From positions 1-15,500 of the forward strand of contig DAHUXX010000168.1 of NCBI GenBank assembly GCA_027306955.1: a DNA stretch of 15,500 nt. Direction: 5' to 3'. The notes below the pieces were generated by a model, which searched no databases, had not been told where the DNA came from, and saw only the letters and a list, made by a program, of their open reading frames with translations. The position numbers and the translations under genes were made by a program. Of the stretch, positions 1 to 7,431 are shown piece by piece. Numbering within the stretch: position 1 is the first letter of the stretch; each line of letters begins with the position of its first letter. This stretch comes from Acetobacteraceae bacterium. GTDB lineage: Bacteria > Pseudomonadota > Alphaproteobacteria > Acetobacterales > Acetobacteraceae.

Positions 1-502
1 GCAGGTCCGCCATCACCCCCGTGCCCGAGATGCCGAGCGCGCCCACCACCACCTGGATGCCCACCAGCTGCAGCGCGATGTAGGGCATGGTCGCCAGCAT
101 GCCGGTCAGCGCGATCGCGAGCCCGAGCCAGCGGTTGCCGAAACGCCCGGTGACGAAATCCGCCGCCGTCATGTAGCCGCGCTTGTGGCAGACGTTCCAC
201 ATCCGCGGGAACACGACGAACAGGATCGGATAGGCAATGATCGTGTAAGGCACCGCGAAGAACGCGATCGCCCCGGCGCCGAACGCCAGCGCCGGCACCG
301 CGATGAAGGTGTACGCGGTGTAAAGGTCGCCGCCGATCAGGAACCAGGAAACGACGGTGCCGAAGCGCCGCCCGCCGAGGCCCCATTCATGCAACTCGTC
401 GAGGTTGCCGCGCCGCCAGCGCGCGGAAGCGAAGCCGAGCCAGGTGACCAGCGCGAACAACGCGAGGAAGATGATGAGGGCGGTCCAGTTCACGGTCTTC
501 AT
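1..502 (-). CDS. Sodium:solute symporter, MctP-like (N-terminal part, cut by window edge)
   Basis: Translating the minus strand from the ATG at 502 gives an open frame of 167 codons running off the left edge. It starts MKTVNWTALIIFLALFALV and contains WGLGGRRFGTVVSWFLIGGD and TAYTFIAVPALAFGAG. These are the first membrane segments of the SSS (SLC5-like) family, and the GGDLYTAYT and TMPYIALQLVGIQVVV stretches resemble rhizobial MctP monocarboxylate permeases as I remember them. The expected role is sodium- or proton-coupled uptake of a small organic acid across the inner membrane. An AGGGGG sequence just before the ATG is a plausible ribosome site. The gene follows the DUF3311 gene after 9 bp, the usual pairing for this symporter type. 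The family assignment is firm; the monocarboxylate substrate is inference because the C-terminal two thirds is not visible. Confidence 0.88.
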   Translation of the reverse strand, partial: MKTVNWTALIIFLALFALVTWLGFASARWRRGNLDELHEWGLGGRRFGTVVSWFLIGGDLYTAYTFIAVPALAFGAGAIAFFAVPYTIIAYPILFVVFPRMWNVCHKRGYMTAADFVTGRFGNRWLGLAIALTGMLATMPYIALQLVGIQVVVGALGISGTGVMADL

Positions 503-511
503 GGCTGCCCC

Positions 512-715
512 CTATTCGTCCGTCATCAGGTGCACCACCCAGGTGCACGCCGCCGAGATCAGCACCCACAGGAGCTGGTACCAGTAGAAGAACGGCAGGC
601 CGATGAAGGTCGGCTTCGCCATGTTGTAGAACGGCGGCCAAAGCATCACGATGAACGGCAGCAGCAGCAGCAGGTGCCAGGGGCTGAAGCCGCCCCCCTT
701 CCTCCCCTCACGCAC
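512..715 (-). CDS. DUF3311 small membrane protein, symporter partner
   Basis: This small protein has about 67 residues from the GTG at 715, or 74 from the ATG at 736. It has two hydrophobic segments, around WHLLLLLPFIVMLWPPFYNM and FFYWYQLLWVLISAACTWVV. Length, two-helix layout and position directly before a sodium:solute symporter fit DUF3311, whose role is unproven; it may be an accessory subunit of the symporter. I prefer the GTG start because GGAGGAGAG lies at ideal spacing before it, whereas the ATG at 736 is preceded only by an AT-rich stretch with no Shine-Dalgarno. With the ATG, that ribosome site would lie inside the coding region. The stop at 512 is 9 bp before the symporter start, so the two genes are very likely co-transcribed. 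The family call is fairly confident, the function unknown. Confidence 0.82.
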   Translation of the reverse strand: MREGRKGGGFSPWHLLLLLPFIVMLWPPFYNMAKPTFIGLPFFYWYQLLWVLISAACTWVVHLMTDE

Positions 716-739
716 GGAGTCTCTCCTCCCGGCCATTTA

Positions 740-774
740 ATTAAACGATTACCTCAATTCGCCTGCCTTGTGAA
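740..774 (-). promoter_or_regulatory. Possible promoter of the DUF3311-symporter operon
   Basis: The 737-800 gap is the AT-richest short stretch nearby. On the minus strand TTCACA (774-769) is followed after 17 bp by TAATCG (751-746), a weak sigma-70-like pair. TTTAAT (745-740) is an alternative -10 but lacks a good -35. Either would start transcription near or just after the ATG at 736, which favours the GTG at 715 as the true start of the small gene. This is weak pattern evidence only. Confidence 0.28.
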
Positions 775-800
775 TCCTGTCGAATGTGAAACGTCGCCGG

Positions 801-1490
801 CTACTCCGCCGGCGGCAGGTCGATCCAGGAGAGGTGGCCGCCCTTGCCCGCGCCGGTGTCGAGGAACACCGCGGTGCCGCCTGCCTCATTGCGCCGCACC
901 CAGGGCCGGCCGTCGGTGCTGCGCCGGTCGTGCCCGCAATAGACGGTAAAACCCTTGGGAATCCAGCCGATCCAGGCCAAGCTGCGCTCGGGATAGCCGT
1001 CGGGCTGCATCCGTCCGGTCGGCTGGCCGTAAAGCGCGCGCGACAGCGGGCCGCGGACCCGGCCCTCGGTCAGGCGCGGCGATGATGTATCGAGCATCAC
1101 GGAGTGGAACCCGGCGTGCACGAACACGCTGTGCCCCAGCCGCAGCCAGGCGGGCGCCGAGTCGATCGCCGGAAGCACCTCCGTCGCCAGCGCGGGGCTG
1201 ATCTGCGTGAGCGTCGTTTCTAATGCCGCGTCCAGCCGCACCGCTGCGCCGCGGAGCGCCCGCGCGAGCTTGAGGTCGTGGTTGCCGAGCAGAAACAACC
1301 CCCGCCCCGTCGCCAGCAGTTCGAGTGCGATCTCGATCGCACCGGCGCTGTCGGGGCCGTGGTCGGTGAGGTCGCCGAGCTGGATCACGAATCGGTCAGT
1401 CGCGACGGCGTGGGCGAAGGCGCGCGCGTCACCGTGCACGTCGCCCACCACGCGCAGCGGGAGGCGCCGCAGTTCGGCGGGCGGCCTCAT
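801..1490 (-). CDS. PPP-family metallophosphoesterase (calcineurin-like phosphatase)
   Basis: A 229-residue protein starting MRPPAELRR carries the full PPP phosphatase signature: GDVHG (16-20), GDLTDHG (39-45), GNHD (69-72), VHAG (124-127) and GHD (186-188). These residues hold two metal ions, so it should be an active phosphoesterase. The family includes Ser/Thr phosphatases, diadenosine tetraphosphatases (ApaH, PrpE) and the phosphatase domain of bacterial Pnkp, so the substrate cannot be told from motifs. The ATG overlaps the photolyase stop as ATGA (1490-1487), which fixes this start and suggests coupled translation. The frame stays open upstream to 1583, but that part is antisense-like Arg/Ala sequence inside the photolyase and was left out. 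Company with photolyase and pdeM allows a role on nucleic-acid phosphates, which is inference. The gene ends 64 bp before the next operon's ATG region. Confidence 0.88.
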   Translation of the reverse strand: MRPPAELRRLPLRVVGDVHGDARAFAHAVATDRFVIQLGDLTDHGPDSAGAIEIALELLATGRGLFLLGNHDLKLARALRGAAVRLDAALETTLTQISPALATEVLPAIDSAPAWLRLGHSVFVHAGFHSVMLDTSSPRLTEGRVRGPLSRALYGQPTGRMQPDGYPERSLAWIGWIPKGFTVYCGHDRRSTDGRPWVRRNEAGGTAVFLDTGAGKGGHLSWIDLPPAE

Positions 1491-2809
1491 GGCGCGGGCT
1501 CGCCGAGCGCGCGGAACGCCGCGAGCGCGCGCGCGCGCCCGGCCGCGAGATCGACGATCGGCGGCCGCTTCGCTCCCGACCATCGGCGCACATACGCGCC
1601 GTCGGGGTCGAACTTCGCCGCCTGCAAATCAGGGTTGAAGATGCGGAAATAGGGCGCCGCATCCACCCCGCTGCCCGCCACCCATTGCCAGGAGGCGGCA
1701 TTGGTCGCGAGGTCGGCATCCACCAGCGTGTCCCAGAACCAAGCCTCGCCCGCCTGCCACGGGAGCAGCAGGTGCTTCACCAGGAACGAGGCGACGACCA
1801 TGCGCACCCGGTTGTGCATCCAGCCCGTGTGCCACAGCTCGCGCATCCCCGCGTCGACGATCCCGATGCCGGTCTCGCCCTTGCGCCACGCGGCCAGTGC
1901 CGCGGGATCGTCCCGCCAGGGCATGCGTGCGAAGACAGGCCGCAGTGGCTTTTCCGCCATATGCGGGTGGTGCCAGAGCAGATGCGCCGCGAACTCCCGC
2001 CAGAGCAATTCGTGAACCCAGGCGCGCAGGCCGTTGCCGCCCGCCGCCTCTGCGGCGAGCCAGGCCTGTGCCGGCGAGATCTCGCCCCAGGCCAGATGCG
2101 GCGAGAGGCGCGACGTCCCCTCCGCCCCCGGCTGGTTGCGCCGCTCGCCGTAGCCATCGAGCGCCTGGCCGAGGAATCTCGCGAGCCGCTTCTGTGCGCC
2201 GGCCTCGCCCGGTTCCCATGCTTCGCGCAGGCCGCCCGCCCAGTCCGGCGTTGCCGGCAGCAGCCTCCAGTCTGCGAGCCGCTCGGAGGCGACCTGCGGT
2301 CCCGCTACCAGTCGTTTGGGTGCGGATTCCGGCGGCGCCGGCAGGCCGCGGGCGAGGCAGGCGCGTGCGAACGGGGTGAACACGCCATAAGGCGAGCCCC
2401 CGCCGGTGCGAATGTCGCCGGGGTGGAACAGCAACCGCGTGCGATGCAGCGTGAGCGTGAGTCCCGGCGTCGCCGCGACCGAAGCCTGCGCCCGGCGCAG
2501 CCACGGCTCCGCCGTCTCGCCCGCGTGCACCTCGGTCGCGCCGATCTGCGCCGCCACTTCCGGGATCACGGTCGCGACCGGCCCGCGCCGGAGCACCAGC
2601 CGCCCGCCGATCGCCGCCAGCGATGCGGCCAGGCGTCCGAGCGAGTGATGCAGCCACCACCGCGCCGCCCCACCCGGCTTCCATGCGCCCGGCGTCTCGT
2701 CGTCCAGCACGTAGGTGACCACCAGCCTCCGCCCCGCGTTGTGCGCGAACAGAGGATTGTCCGCGAGCCGCAACTCGCGGTGCAGCCAGAGCAGAACAGG
2801 GGCCGTCAT
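1487..2809 (-). CDS. phrB: Deoxyribodipyrimidine photolyase, class I CPD type
   Basis: A 440-residue cytosolic flavoenzyme that uses light to split cyclobutane pyrimidine dimers in DNA. The N-terminal Rossmann-like antenna domain begins MTAPVLLWLHRELRLADNPL (1-20). The C-terminal FAD domain has GTSRLSPHLAWGEIS (231-245), WREFAAHLLWHHP (270-282), TGIGIVDAGMRELWHTGWMH (313-332) and APYFRIFNP (385-393). By my alignment from memory to the E. coli enzyme, the electron-transfer tryptophans correspond to W298, W351 and W374, and the flavin-contacting Asn to N370, so it should be active. The length is slightly under the usual 450-480. The start at 2809 was chosen because the upstream extension (to 2998) lies inside pdeM and looks non-coding. 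It follows the pdeM stop after 7 bp and overlaps the phosphatase start by ATGA. Whether the antenna binds folate or another pigment cannot be told. Confidence 0.96.
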   Translation of the reverse strand: MTAPVLLWLHRELRLADNPLFAHNAGRRLVVTYVLDDETPGAWKPGGAARWWLHHSLGRLAASLAAIGGRLVLRRGPVATVIPEVAAQIGATEVHAGETAEPWLRRAQASVAATPGLTLTLHRTRLLFHPGDIRTGGGSPYGVFTPFARACLARGLPAPPESAPKRLVAGPQVASERLADWRLLPATPDWAGGLREAWEPGEAGAQKRLARFLGQALDGYGERRNQPGAEGTSRLSPHLAWGEISPAQAWLAAEAAGGNGLRAWVHELLWREFAAHLLWHHPHMAEKPLRPVFARMPWRDDPAALAAWRKGETGIGIVDAGMRELWHTGWMHNRVRMVVASFLVKHLLLPWQAGEAWFWDTLVDADLATNAASWQWVAGSGVDAAPYFRIFNPDLQAAKFDPDGAYVRRWSGAKRPPIVDLAAGRARALAAFRALGEPAP

Positions 2810-2816
2810 GCTGGTC

Positions 2817-3530
2817 CTAGGCGCTGGCCGCGGTTTCGGATGCGTCGTCCCATAGGTCGGGATCTGGGGTTGAACGGCGCCTTGCCATCCCCCCGAAACG
2901 GAAGCTGAACAACCGCTCCCGCCCCAGCAGGAAAGCCCGTCCGCCGCGCGGGAAGAGCGGACGGAACGCCGGATCGCCCAGATCCAGCCCGCCGGCATAG
3001 GCGCCGAGCGCCGGCAGGATCAGCCGCGCCCCATCGGTTGCGAAACACGCGCGGGAAATGCTCGTTCCGGCCGCTGGCACCCGCGCCTTGGGGTGGTAGT
3101 GGCCGGAGACCTCGGCGCCCTTCAAGCGCGGCTCCGCGATGTGGCGGAACACGATGGGCCCGATCGTCAGCTCCTCGATGCGCCCGCCATCGTGGTTGCC
3201 CGCGACCCAGACGAACTCCGCGCGCCGCTCCAGCTCCGCGAGCCGCGCGGCGTCCCCCGCCGCCATCCGCGCGCGGCCCTCGCCATCATGAAACGAATCG
3301 CCCAGGCACAGCACCCGCGACGGCGTGTAGCGGCGCAGCATCAGCCCGAGCCGTTCCAGCGTCGCCGCCGTGTCCCAGGGCGGCAGCAGCCGCCCGGCGC
3401 GCGCCGCCGCGGAGCCCTTTTCGAGGTGCAGATCGGCGATCGCCAGCACACGTTCCACGGGCCACCACGCCCCGCCCAGCGGGTCGAGCAGCAACCGCTC
3501 GCCCCCGAGATGGATCGGCGCCGTGCTCAT
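2817..3530 (-). CDS. pdeM: Ligase-associated DNA damage response phosphodiesterase/endonuclease PdeM
   Basis: A 237-residue calcineurin-like metallophosphoesterase with ADLHLEKGS (32-40), LGDSFHD (76-82), GNHD (111-114) and GHYHPK (143-148), which supply the metal ligands. The ADLHLEKG and GHYHPK forms are characteristic of the PdeM family, known from the ligase-associated repair cluster; the studied Pseudomonas putida homologue (MPE) is a manganese-dependent single-strand DNA endonuclease. I chose the ATG at 3530; an in-frame GTG at 3536 adds two residues and neither has a convincing Shine-Dalgarno. The last 20 or so residues are acidic/Ser-Ala rich and probably disordered. It lies downstream of an ABC importer ATPase on the same strand, separated by 63 bp, and 7 bp ahead of photolyase. 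The partner helicase, exonuclease and ligase are 4 kb and more away, the oddest feature of this locus. Confidence 0.93.
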   Translation of the reverse strand: MSTAPIHLGGERLLLDPLGGAWWPVERVLAIADLHLEKGSAAARAGRLLPPWDTAATLERLGLMLRRYTPSRVLCLGDSFHDGEGRARMAAGDAARLAELERRAEFVWVAGNHDGGRIEELTIGPIVFRHIAEPRLKGAEVSGHYHPKARVPAAGTSISRACFATDGARLILPALGAYAGGLDLGDPAFRPLFPRGGRAFLLGRERLFSFRFGGMARRRSTPDPDLWDDASETAASA

Positions 3531-3562
3531 GGCCACCCGGATCGGCTTGCGAAATGCTCCAC

Positions 3563-3595
3563 GACCCGCGTTTCGGGCGCCGGCTCGCGCGGGTC
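3563..3595 (-). terminator. Possible hairpin between the ABC importer and pdeM
   Basis: A perfect 8-bp inverted repeat, GACCCGCG at 3563-3570 and CGCGGGTC at 3588-3595, with a 17-nt GC-rich loop, overlaps the stop codon of the ATPase gene. It could terminate or attenuate the importer transcript before pdeM or stabilise its 3' end. No T-run follows, so it is not a textbook intrinsic terminator, and such repeats are not rare in GC-rich DNA. Confidence 0.3.
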
Positions 3596-4658
3596 AAGCG
3601 TCTTGTGCCGGCGCCGGGCCGTCAAGCTTCAGGATCCGCGGCGCCGCCGGGTCCCAGGTAATGCCGACCGTCTCGCCCGGCGTGTGCCGCGCCTCCGTCG
3701 TCGGCACTGTCGCCAGCACCGTTCCCGCGCCCGCGAGCGTGATGCGGAACGTCGTCGTCGGCCCGTTGAAGGTGCGCGACTCCACCACCCCCGGCAGCCC
3801 GTCGGTGGGCGCCACCAGGCGCACATGCTCGGGGCGGAGGAAGAAATGCACCCGCTCGCCCGGCGCATGCCCCGCCGCGCGCGCGGCCGGCAGCGTATGG
3901 CCGGCGATGCGCACGCACCCGGCGTCGATCTCAGCGTCGAACTCCGCCATCTGGCCCACGAAGCGTGCGACGAACAGGCTCGTCGGCTCCTCGTAGATCG
4001 CGGCCGGCTCGCCCAGCTGCGCGATGCGCCCGCGCTCCATCACCGCAACGCGGTCGGAGATCGACAGAGCCTCCTCCTGGTCATGCGTCACGAACAGCGC
4101 CGCGACGCCGATCTCGCGCTGGATGCGGCGGATCTCGTCGCGCAGCTGCACCCGCACCCGCGCATCGAGCGCGGACAGCGGCTCGTCGAGCAGCAGCAGC
4201 GCCGGGCGGATGGCGAGCGCGCGGCCCAGCGCCACGCGCTGCTGCTGCCCGCCCGAGAGCTGGTGCGGATATTTGTGCATGTGCTCGCCGAGGCCCACGA
4301 GCTCCAGCATCTCGCGCGCGCGCTTGCGTCGCGCCTCGGTGGCCTCGCCGCGCACCCGCAGGCCGAAGCCGACGTTCTCCTCGGCGGTCATGTTGGGGAA
4401 CAGCGAATAGGCCTGGAACACCATGCCCAGGTTGCGTTTCGCCGCCGGCACGCCCGTGATGTCGCGCCCGTCGAGAAGCACACGCCCGCCGTCCGGCCGC
4501 TCGAACCCGGCGACCAGCCGCAGCAGCGTCGTCTTGCCACAGCCCGAGGGCCCGAGCAGGGAGACGAACTCGCCCTCGCCGAGCGACAGCGACACGTCGG
4601 CGAGCACGGTCCGCCCGCCGTAGACCTTATGCAACGAAACCGCTTCCAGCGAGCTCAC
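3594..4658 (-). CDS. ABC importer ATP-binding protein (PotA/FbpC-type, with TOBE domain)
   Basis: A 354-residue ATPase that powers the importer encoded just upstream. It shows Walker A GPSGCGKT (36-43), Q-loop Gln82, signature LSGGQQQR (134-141), Walker B LLLLDEP (154-160) and switch His192, followed by a C-terminal TOBE-like region (about 270-345, RPEHVRLV near 275). This layout is typical of spermidine/putrescine, ferric iron and 2-aminoethylphosphonate importers, which cannot be separated by the ATPase alone. The start is the GTG at 4658, which overlaps the permease stop as GTGA; conserved sequence (LEAVSLHKVYGG) begins right after it. The frame is open upstream to 5384 but that part is a shadow of the permease. 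It is the last gene of the four-gene operon, with pdeM 63 bp downstream. Confidence 0.95.
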   Translation of the reverse strand: MSSLEAVSLHKVYGGRTVLADVSLSLGEGEFVSLLGPSGCGKTTLLRLVAGFERPDGGRVLLDGRDITGVPAAKRNLGMVFQAYSLFPNMTAEENVGFGLRVRGEATEARRKRAREMLELVGLGEHMHKYPHQLSGGQQQRVALGRALAIRPALLLLDEPLSALDARVRVQLRDEIRRIQREIGVAALFVTHDQEEALSISDRVAVMERGRIAQLGEPAAIYEEPTSLFVARFVGQMAEFDAEIDAGCVRIAGHTLPAARAAGHAPGERVHFFLRPEHVRLVAPTDGLPGVVESRTFNGPTTTFRITLAGAGTVLATVPTTEARHTPGETVGITWDPAAPRILKLDGPAPAQDA

Positions 4659-5389
4659 CGCGCCGCCCTCCGGCCGCCGAGTGCCACGCCCAGCATTGCA
4701 AGCCAGGTGATGAGGAACGCCAGCAGCGACAGCGCCGCCGCCCGCGTCGCCGAGGTGCTGCCGATATGGTTGATGTAGACCGCGAAGGTATTGAACAGCA
4801 GGATGCTGGCAAACGTGAACTCGCCGATCACGATGGTCATGGTCAGCAGCGCAGCACCGAGCAGTGCCGTGATCAGGTTGGGCACCAGCACGCGCAGGAT
4901 CATGGTCGGCCAGGAGGCGCCGAGACTCTGCGCGGCCTCGGTGAGTGTACGCAGATCCAGCGCCCGCATCCCCACATCGAGCGCGCGGTAGGTATAGGGC
5001 AGCGCCAGGAGCACATAGGGCACGACGAGGAAATTCGCCGTCCCCACAAACCAGTCGGGCCCGGTGTAGATTGCGGTGATCCCGGCTACCAGCGAGATCG
5101 CCGGTACCACGAGTGGCAGTACCGACACGAAGTCGAATACCGGGCGCAACCGCGGCACGCGCAGGTTCATCCAGAACACCGCCGGCACCAGGATCGCGAG
5201 CCCCGCGACGATCGTTTCGAATGCGAGGCGTGCCGAGAGCAGCAGGCTGTTCCACATCTCGGGCGTATGAATCAGCTCGGCATAGGCGTGGAATCCGTAG
5301 CCCTGCCGCCCTTGCCAGAGCGACATCACCGCGGTTGCCACCAGCGGCAGCGCGAAATAGGCCCCAAGCGGCGCCCACAGCCACTTCAT
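4655..5389 (-). CDS. ABC importer permease, second subunit
   Basis: A 244-residue inner-membrane permease with about six hydrophobic segments (for example 5-23, 58-75, 86-108, 119-132, 173-195 and 218-237). The cytoplasmic coupling motif is EAAQSLGASWPTMILRVLVP (151-170), matching the EAA loop of BPD_transp_1 permeases that docks on the ATPase. It pairs with the permease encoded just upstream. I chose the ATG at 5389 because it overlaps the preceding stop as ATGA; a GTG at 5401 would add four residues. The 3' end overlaps the ATPase start by GTGA, so the three proteins are probably made in a fixed ratio. The PotC/PhnV-like type is clear, the substrate is not. Confidence 0.94.
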   Translation of the reverse strand: MKWLWAPLGAYFALPLVATAVMSLWQGRQGYGFHAYAELIHTPEMWNSLLLSARLAFETIVAGLAILVPAVFWMNLRVPRLRPVFDFVSVLPLVVPAISLVAGITAIYTGPDWFVGTANFLVVPYVLLALPYTYRALDVGMRALDLRTLTEAAQSLGASWPTMILRVLVPNLITALLGAALLTMTIVIGEFTFASILLFNTFAVYINHIGSTSATRAAALSLLAFLITWLAMLGVALGGRRAAR

Positions 5390-6237
5390 CGCGCGCGCCA
5401 CTTGCCGACGCGCCGCGCCAGCAGCCCGTAGAGCAGCATGGCGGCGGCCATCACCACGATCATGCCGCAGGCCAGCGCCGCGCCCTGCGCCGGCGAGACC
5501 GAGACGTTGCCCGACAGCACGTTGGCGATATCGATCGGCACCAGCGGCAGGTTACCCGCGGTCAGCGCGTAGGGGGTGGCGAACGCGCTGAAGGCGTTGC
5601 CGAACAGCAGGATCGTGGCGGAGAGCAGAGAGGGCAGCAGCACCGGCAGCCCGATGTGGCGCCAGAACTGCCAGGTGGAGGCGCCGAGGCTCTCCGCCGC
5701 CTCCCGCCATTCCCGCCGCAGCCCTTCCAGCGCGGGGGTGATCACGATCAGCATCAGCGGGATCTGGAAATAGGCGTAGACGATCACCAGCCCCTCGATG
5801 TGGAACAGCGAGAACCCGGCGGCGTAGATGTCGATGCCGATCGATTTCAGCAGACCGGTGATCACGCCCAGCGTCCCCAGGGTGGAGATGAAGGCGAAGG
5901 CCAGCGGCACGCCGGCGAAATTCGCCGCCACCGCCGAGAAGGTGGAGACCAGTGCGCGCGCCCAGCGCGGCAGGCCGGGCGCCAGCGCGAGCCAGGCGGC
6001 TATCGCTCCGCCCAGCGTGCCGACCAGCGCCGACAACACCGAGACCTCGATCGAGTTGCGGAAGGCGACGAGGTGGTTGTCGTGCCAGATCGTCGCCAGC
6101 GGTGCCAGCGAGAACCCGTGCGCCGTCGTCACCGCCTGCACGAACAGGCCGAACGTCGGGACAACCAGAAAGGCAGTGGCGAAGAGCAGGAACGGGCCGA
6201 GGAAGACGAGATCCGCGGCCCGCTCCCGCCAATGCAT
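5386..6237 (-). CDS. ABC importer permease, first subunit
   Basis: A 283-residue inner-membrane permease. The first helix is about 10-30 (VFLGPFLLFATAFLVVPTFG), further segments lie near 66-86, 95-118, 148-168, 200-222 and 252-275, and the EAA loop is EAAESLGASTW (179-189). It is the PotB/PhnU-like partner of the next permease; together they should form the heterodimeric channel. The start at the ATG at 6237 lies 5 bp after the binding-protein stop. A TTG at 6240 would add one residue and is less likely. The short gap and the ATGA overlap at its end mark it as part of one operon. Confidence 0.94.
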   Translation of the reverse strand: MHWRERAADLVFLGPFLLFATAFLVVPTFGLFVQAVTTAHGFSLAPLATIWHDNHLVAFRNSIEVSVLSALVGTLGGAIAAWLALAPGLPRWARALVSTFSAVAANFAGVPLAFAFISTLGTLGVITGLLKSIGIDIYAAGFSLFHIEGLVIVYAYFQIPLMLIVITPALEGLRREWREAAESLGASTWQFWRHIGLPVLLPSLLSATILLFGNAFSAFATPYALTAGNLPLVPIDIANVLSGNVSVSPAQGAALACGMIVVMAAAMLLYGLLARRVGKWRAR

Positions 6238-6242
6238 CAAGG

Positions 6243-7325
6243 TCAGGCCTTAACGATCTTGGACCAATCGGCGGAGATCACGTTCTTCGCGGTGTTCTGC
6301 TGGGCTGCGGTCGGGAACGCGGCCGAGGCATAGGGCGCGGACGGGGGCAACGCCTTGGCGAGTACCGGCGGGATCGCGTTGCGCTTGGCGAGATCGGCGA
6401 AGCGCGCTGGATGCGCGAAGCCCTTGAGGAACAGGAGCTGCCCTTCGTCGGAATAGAGGAACTCCATCCACAGCTTCGCCGAGGCGGGGTTCGGCGCGTA
6501 CTTGCTGATCGCCTGGCAATAATAGGCGCCGAGCGGCTGCGCGCCCTCCGGCACGATGGTGTCGATCTGCACCTTGTCGGCCGACTTCTTCGCCTGCGCG
6601 AGGTTGAGGTAGTCCCAGTTAAGCACGATCGGCGTGGTGCCTGACTGCAGCGAGGCCGGGGTCGCCGAAGCCGGATTGAAATTCCCCGCCTTCGCCAGCT
6701 TGCCGAAATAGTCGATGCCGGGCGCGATGTTGTCGAGCGAGCCGCCGTTGCCCAGCGCCGCGGCATAGACCGCGGAGAACGCCGCCGCGGCGCCGAGCGG
6801 CGAGCCGTTCAGGGCCACCATGCCCTTGTATTCCGGCTTCAGCAGGTCGGCCCAAGTCTTGGGCGGGTTCTTCACCACCGAGCGGTTCACGCCCAGCGTG
6901 ATGATGCCGAAATAATCCCCGTACCAGAGGCCGCCCGCGTCCTTCATGTTGGCCGGGATGGTGGCCCAGGTCGCCACCTTGTAGGGCTGCCACAGACCGT
7001 CCTTGACGCCGGTGAGGGCGAAGGCCGGGCCCACGTCCACGGTATCCGGCCCGCGCGTCTGGCCCTTCAGCGAACGGATCGCCTGCAGCTCCTGCGCCGA
7101 GCTGTCGTCCGGTGCCGCGCTGTTGACCTGGATGCCGTACTTCTTCCCGAAGGTGCTGATGATCTCGCCGTAATTGGCCCAGTCCGGCGGCAGCGCGATG
7201 ACGTTGAGCTTGCCGTCCTTCTTGGCGGCCGCAAGCAGGGCGGCAGTCTGCGCGCTGGCGACGGCGGGCAGCGCGAGCGAGGCGGTGCCGGCGGCAAGCG
7301 CGGCGCGGCGGGTAATCCGGGTCAT
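6243..7325 (-). CDS. Periplasmic solute-binding protein of the ABC importer
   Basis: A 360-residue extracellular solute-binding protein. The N-terminus has a twin-arginine-like start (TRITRRAALAAG), a hydrophobic stretch and AVASA followed by Gln26, giving a likely cleavage after residue 25 and possibly Tat export. The mature part begins AALLAAAKKDGKLNVIALPP and contains WADLLKPEYKGMVAL and LYSDEGQLLFLKGFAHPAR, typical of the iron(III)/polyamine/2-aminoethylphosphonate/thiamine binding-protein group. The ligand cannot be named. The ATG at 7325 has GGAGA at good spacing; the open frame upstream to 7397 has no family sequence. It is the first gene of the operon, and the 106 bp upstream should hold the promoter. 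No TPP riboswitch-like sequence is visible there, which argues mildly against thiamine control. Confidence 0.93.
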   Translation of the reverse strand: MTRITRRAALAAGTASLALPAVASAQTAALLAAAKKDGKLNVIALPPDWANYGEIISTFGKKYGIQVNSAAPDDSSAQELQAIRSLKGQTRGPDTVDVGPAFALTGVKDGLWQPYKVATWATIPANMKDAGGLWYGDYFGIITLGVNRSVVKNPPKTWADLLKPEYKGMVALNGSPLGAAAAFSAVYAAALGNGGSLDNIAPGIDYFGKLAKAGNFNPASATPASLQSGTTPIVLNWDYLNLAQAKKSADKVQIDTIVPEGAQPLGAYYCQAISKYAPNPASAKLWMEFLYSDEGQLLFLKGFAHPARFADLAKRNAIPPVLAKALPPSAPYASAAFPTAAQQNTAKNVISADWSKIVKA

Positions 7326-7391
7326 GCATGTCTCCCTGTTTAAGCGGCGCGGTTCTAGCGGTAGGCCGAGGCCCTGTCTGTTACCGCCTGA

Positions 7392-7401
7392 TGACATGTC
7401 A
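7392..7401. promoter_or_regulatory. Palindrome upstream of the ABC importer operon
   Basis: TGACATGTCA is a perfect 10-bp palindrome 67 bp before the binding-protein start, inside the only gap (7326-7431) that can hold the importer promoter. A second TGTCA half-site follows at 7405-7409, making a TGTCAcgcTGTCA direct repeat. This would suit a small-molecule-responsive dimeric repressor, but no regulator gene is in view and no clear -35/-10 pair could be placed. Confidence 0.3.
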
Positions 7402-7431
7402 CGCTGTCACAATCCACGCCTCAGGCCAAGT

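Noticed and set aside
3093..4778. Long plus-strand open frame (561 codons) opposite pdeM and the ATPase
   Set aside because: Arg/His/Gln-rich composition and no family features; it runs antisense across two real genes and their gap.
5113..6333. Plus-strand open frame (406 codons) opposite the permeases
   Set aside because: Its Gln/Arg/Asp-rich pattern is what hydrophobic membrane-protein codons give when read antisense.
3594..7325. Importer operon as a mobile element with terminal repeats
   Set aside because: I compared the flanking gaps (3531-3593 and 7326-7431) by eye and saw no matching direct or inverted ends, and there is no transposase or integrase.
7326..7431. TPP riboswitch controlling a thiamine importer
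   Set aside because: No conserved CTGAGA-type or ACC-TGA-type TPP elements could be seen and the gap is only 106 bp, with no clear fold.
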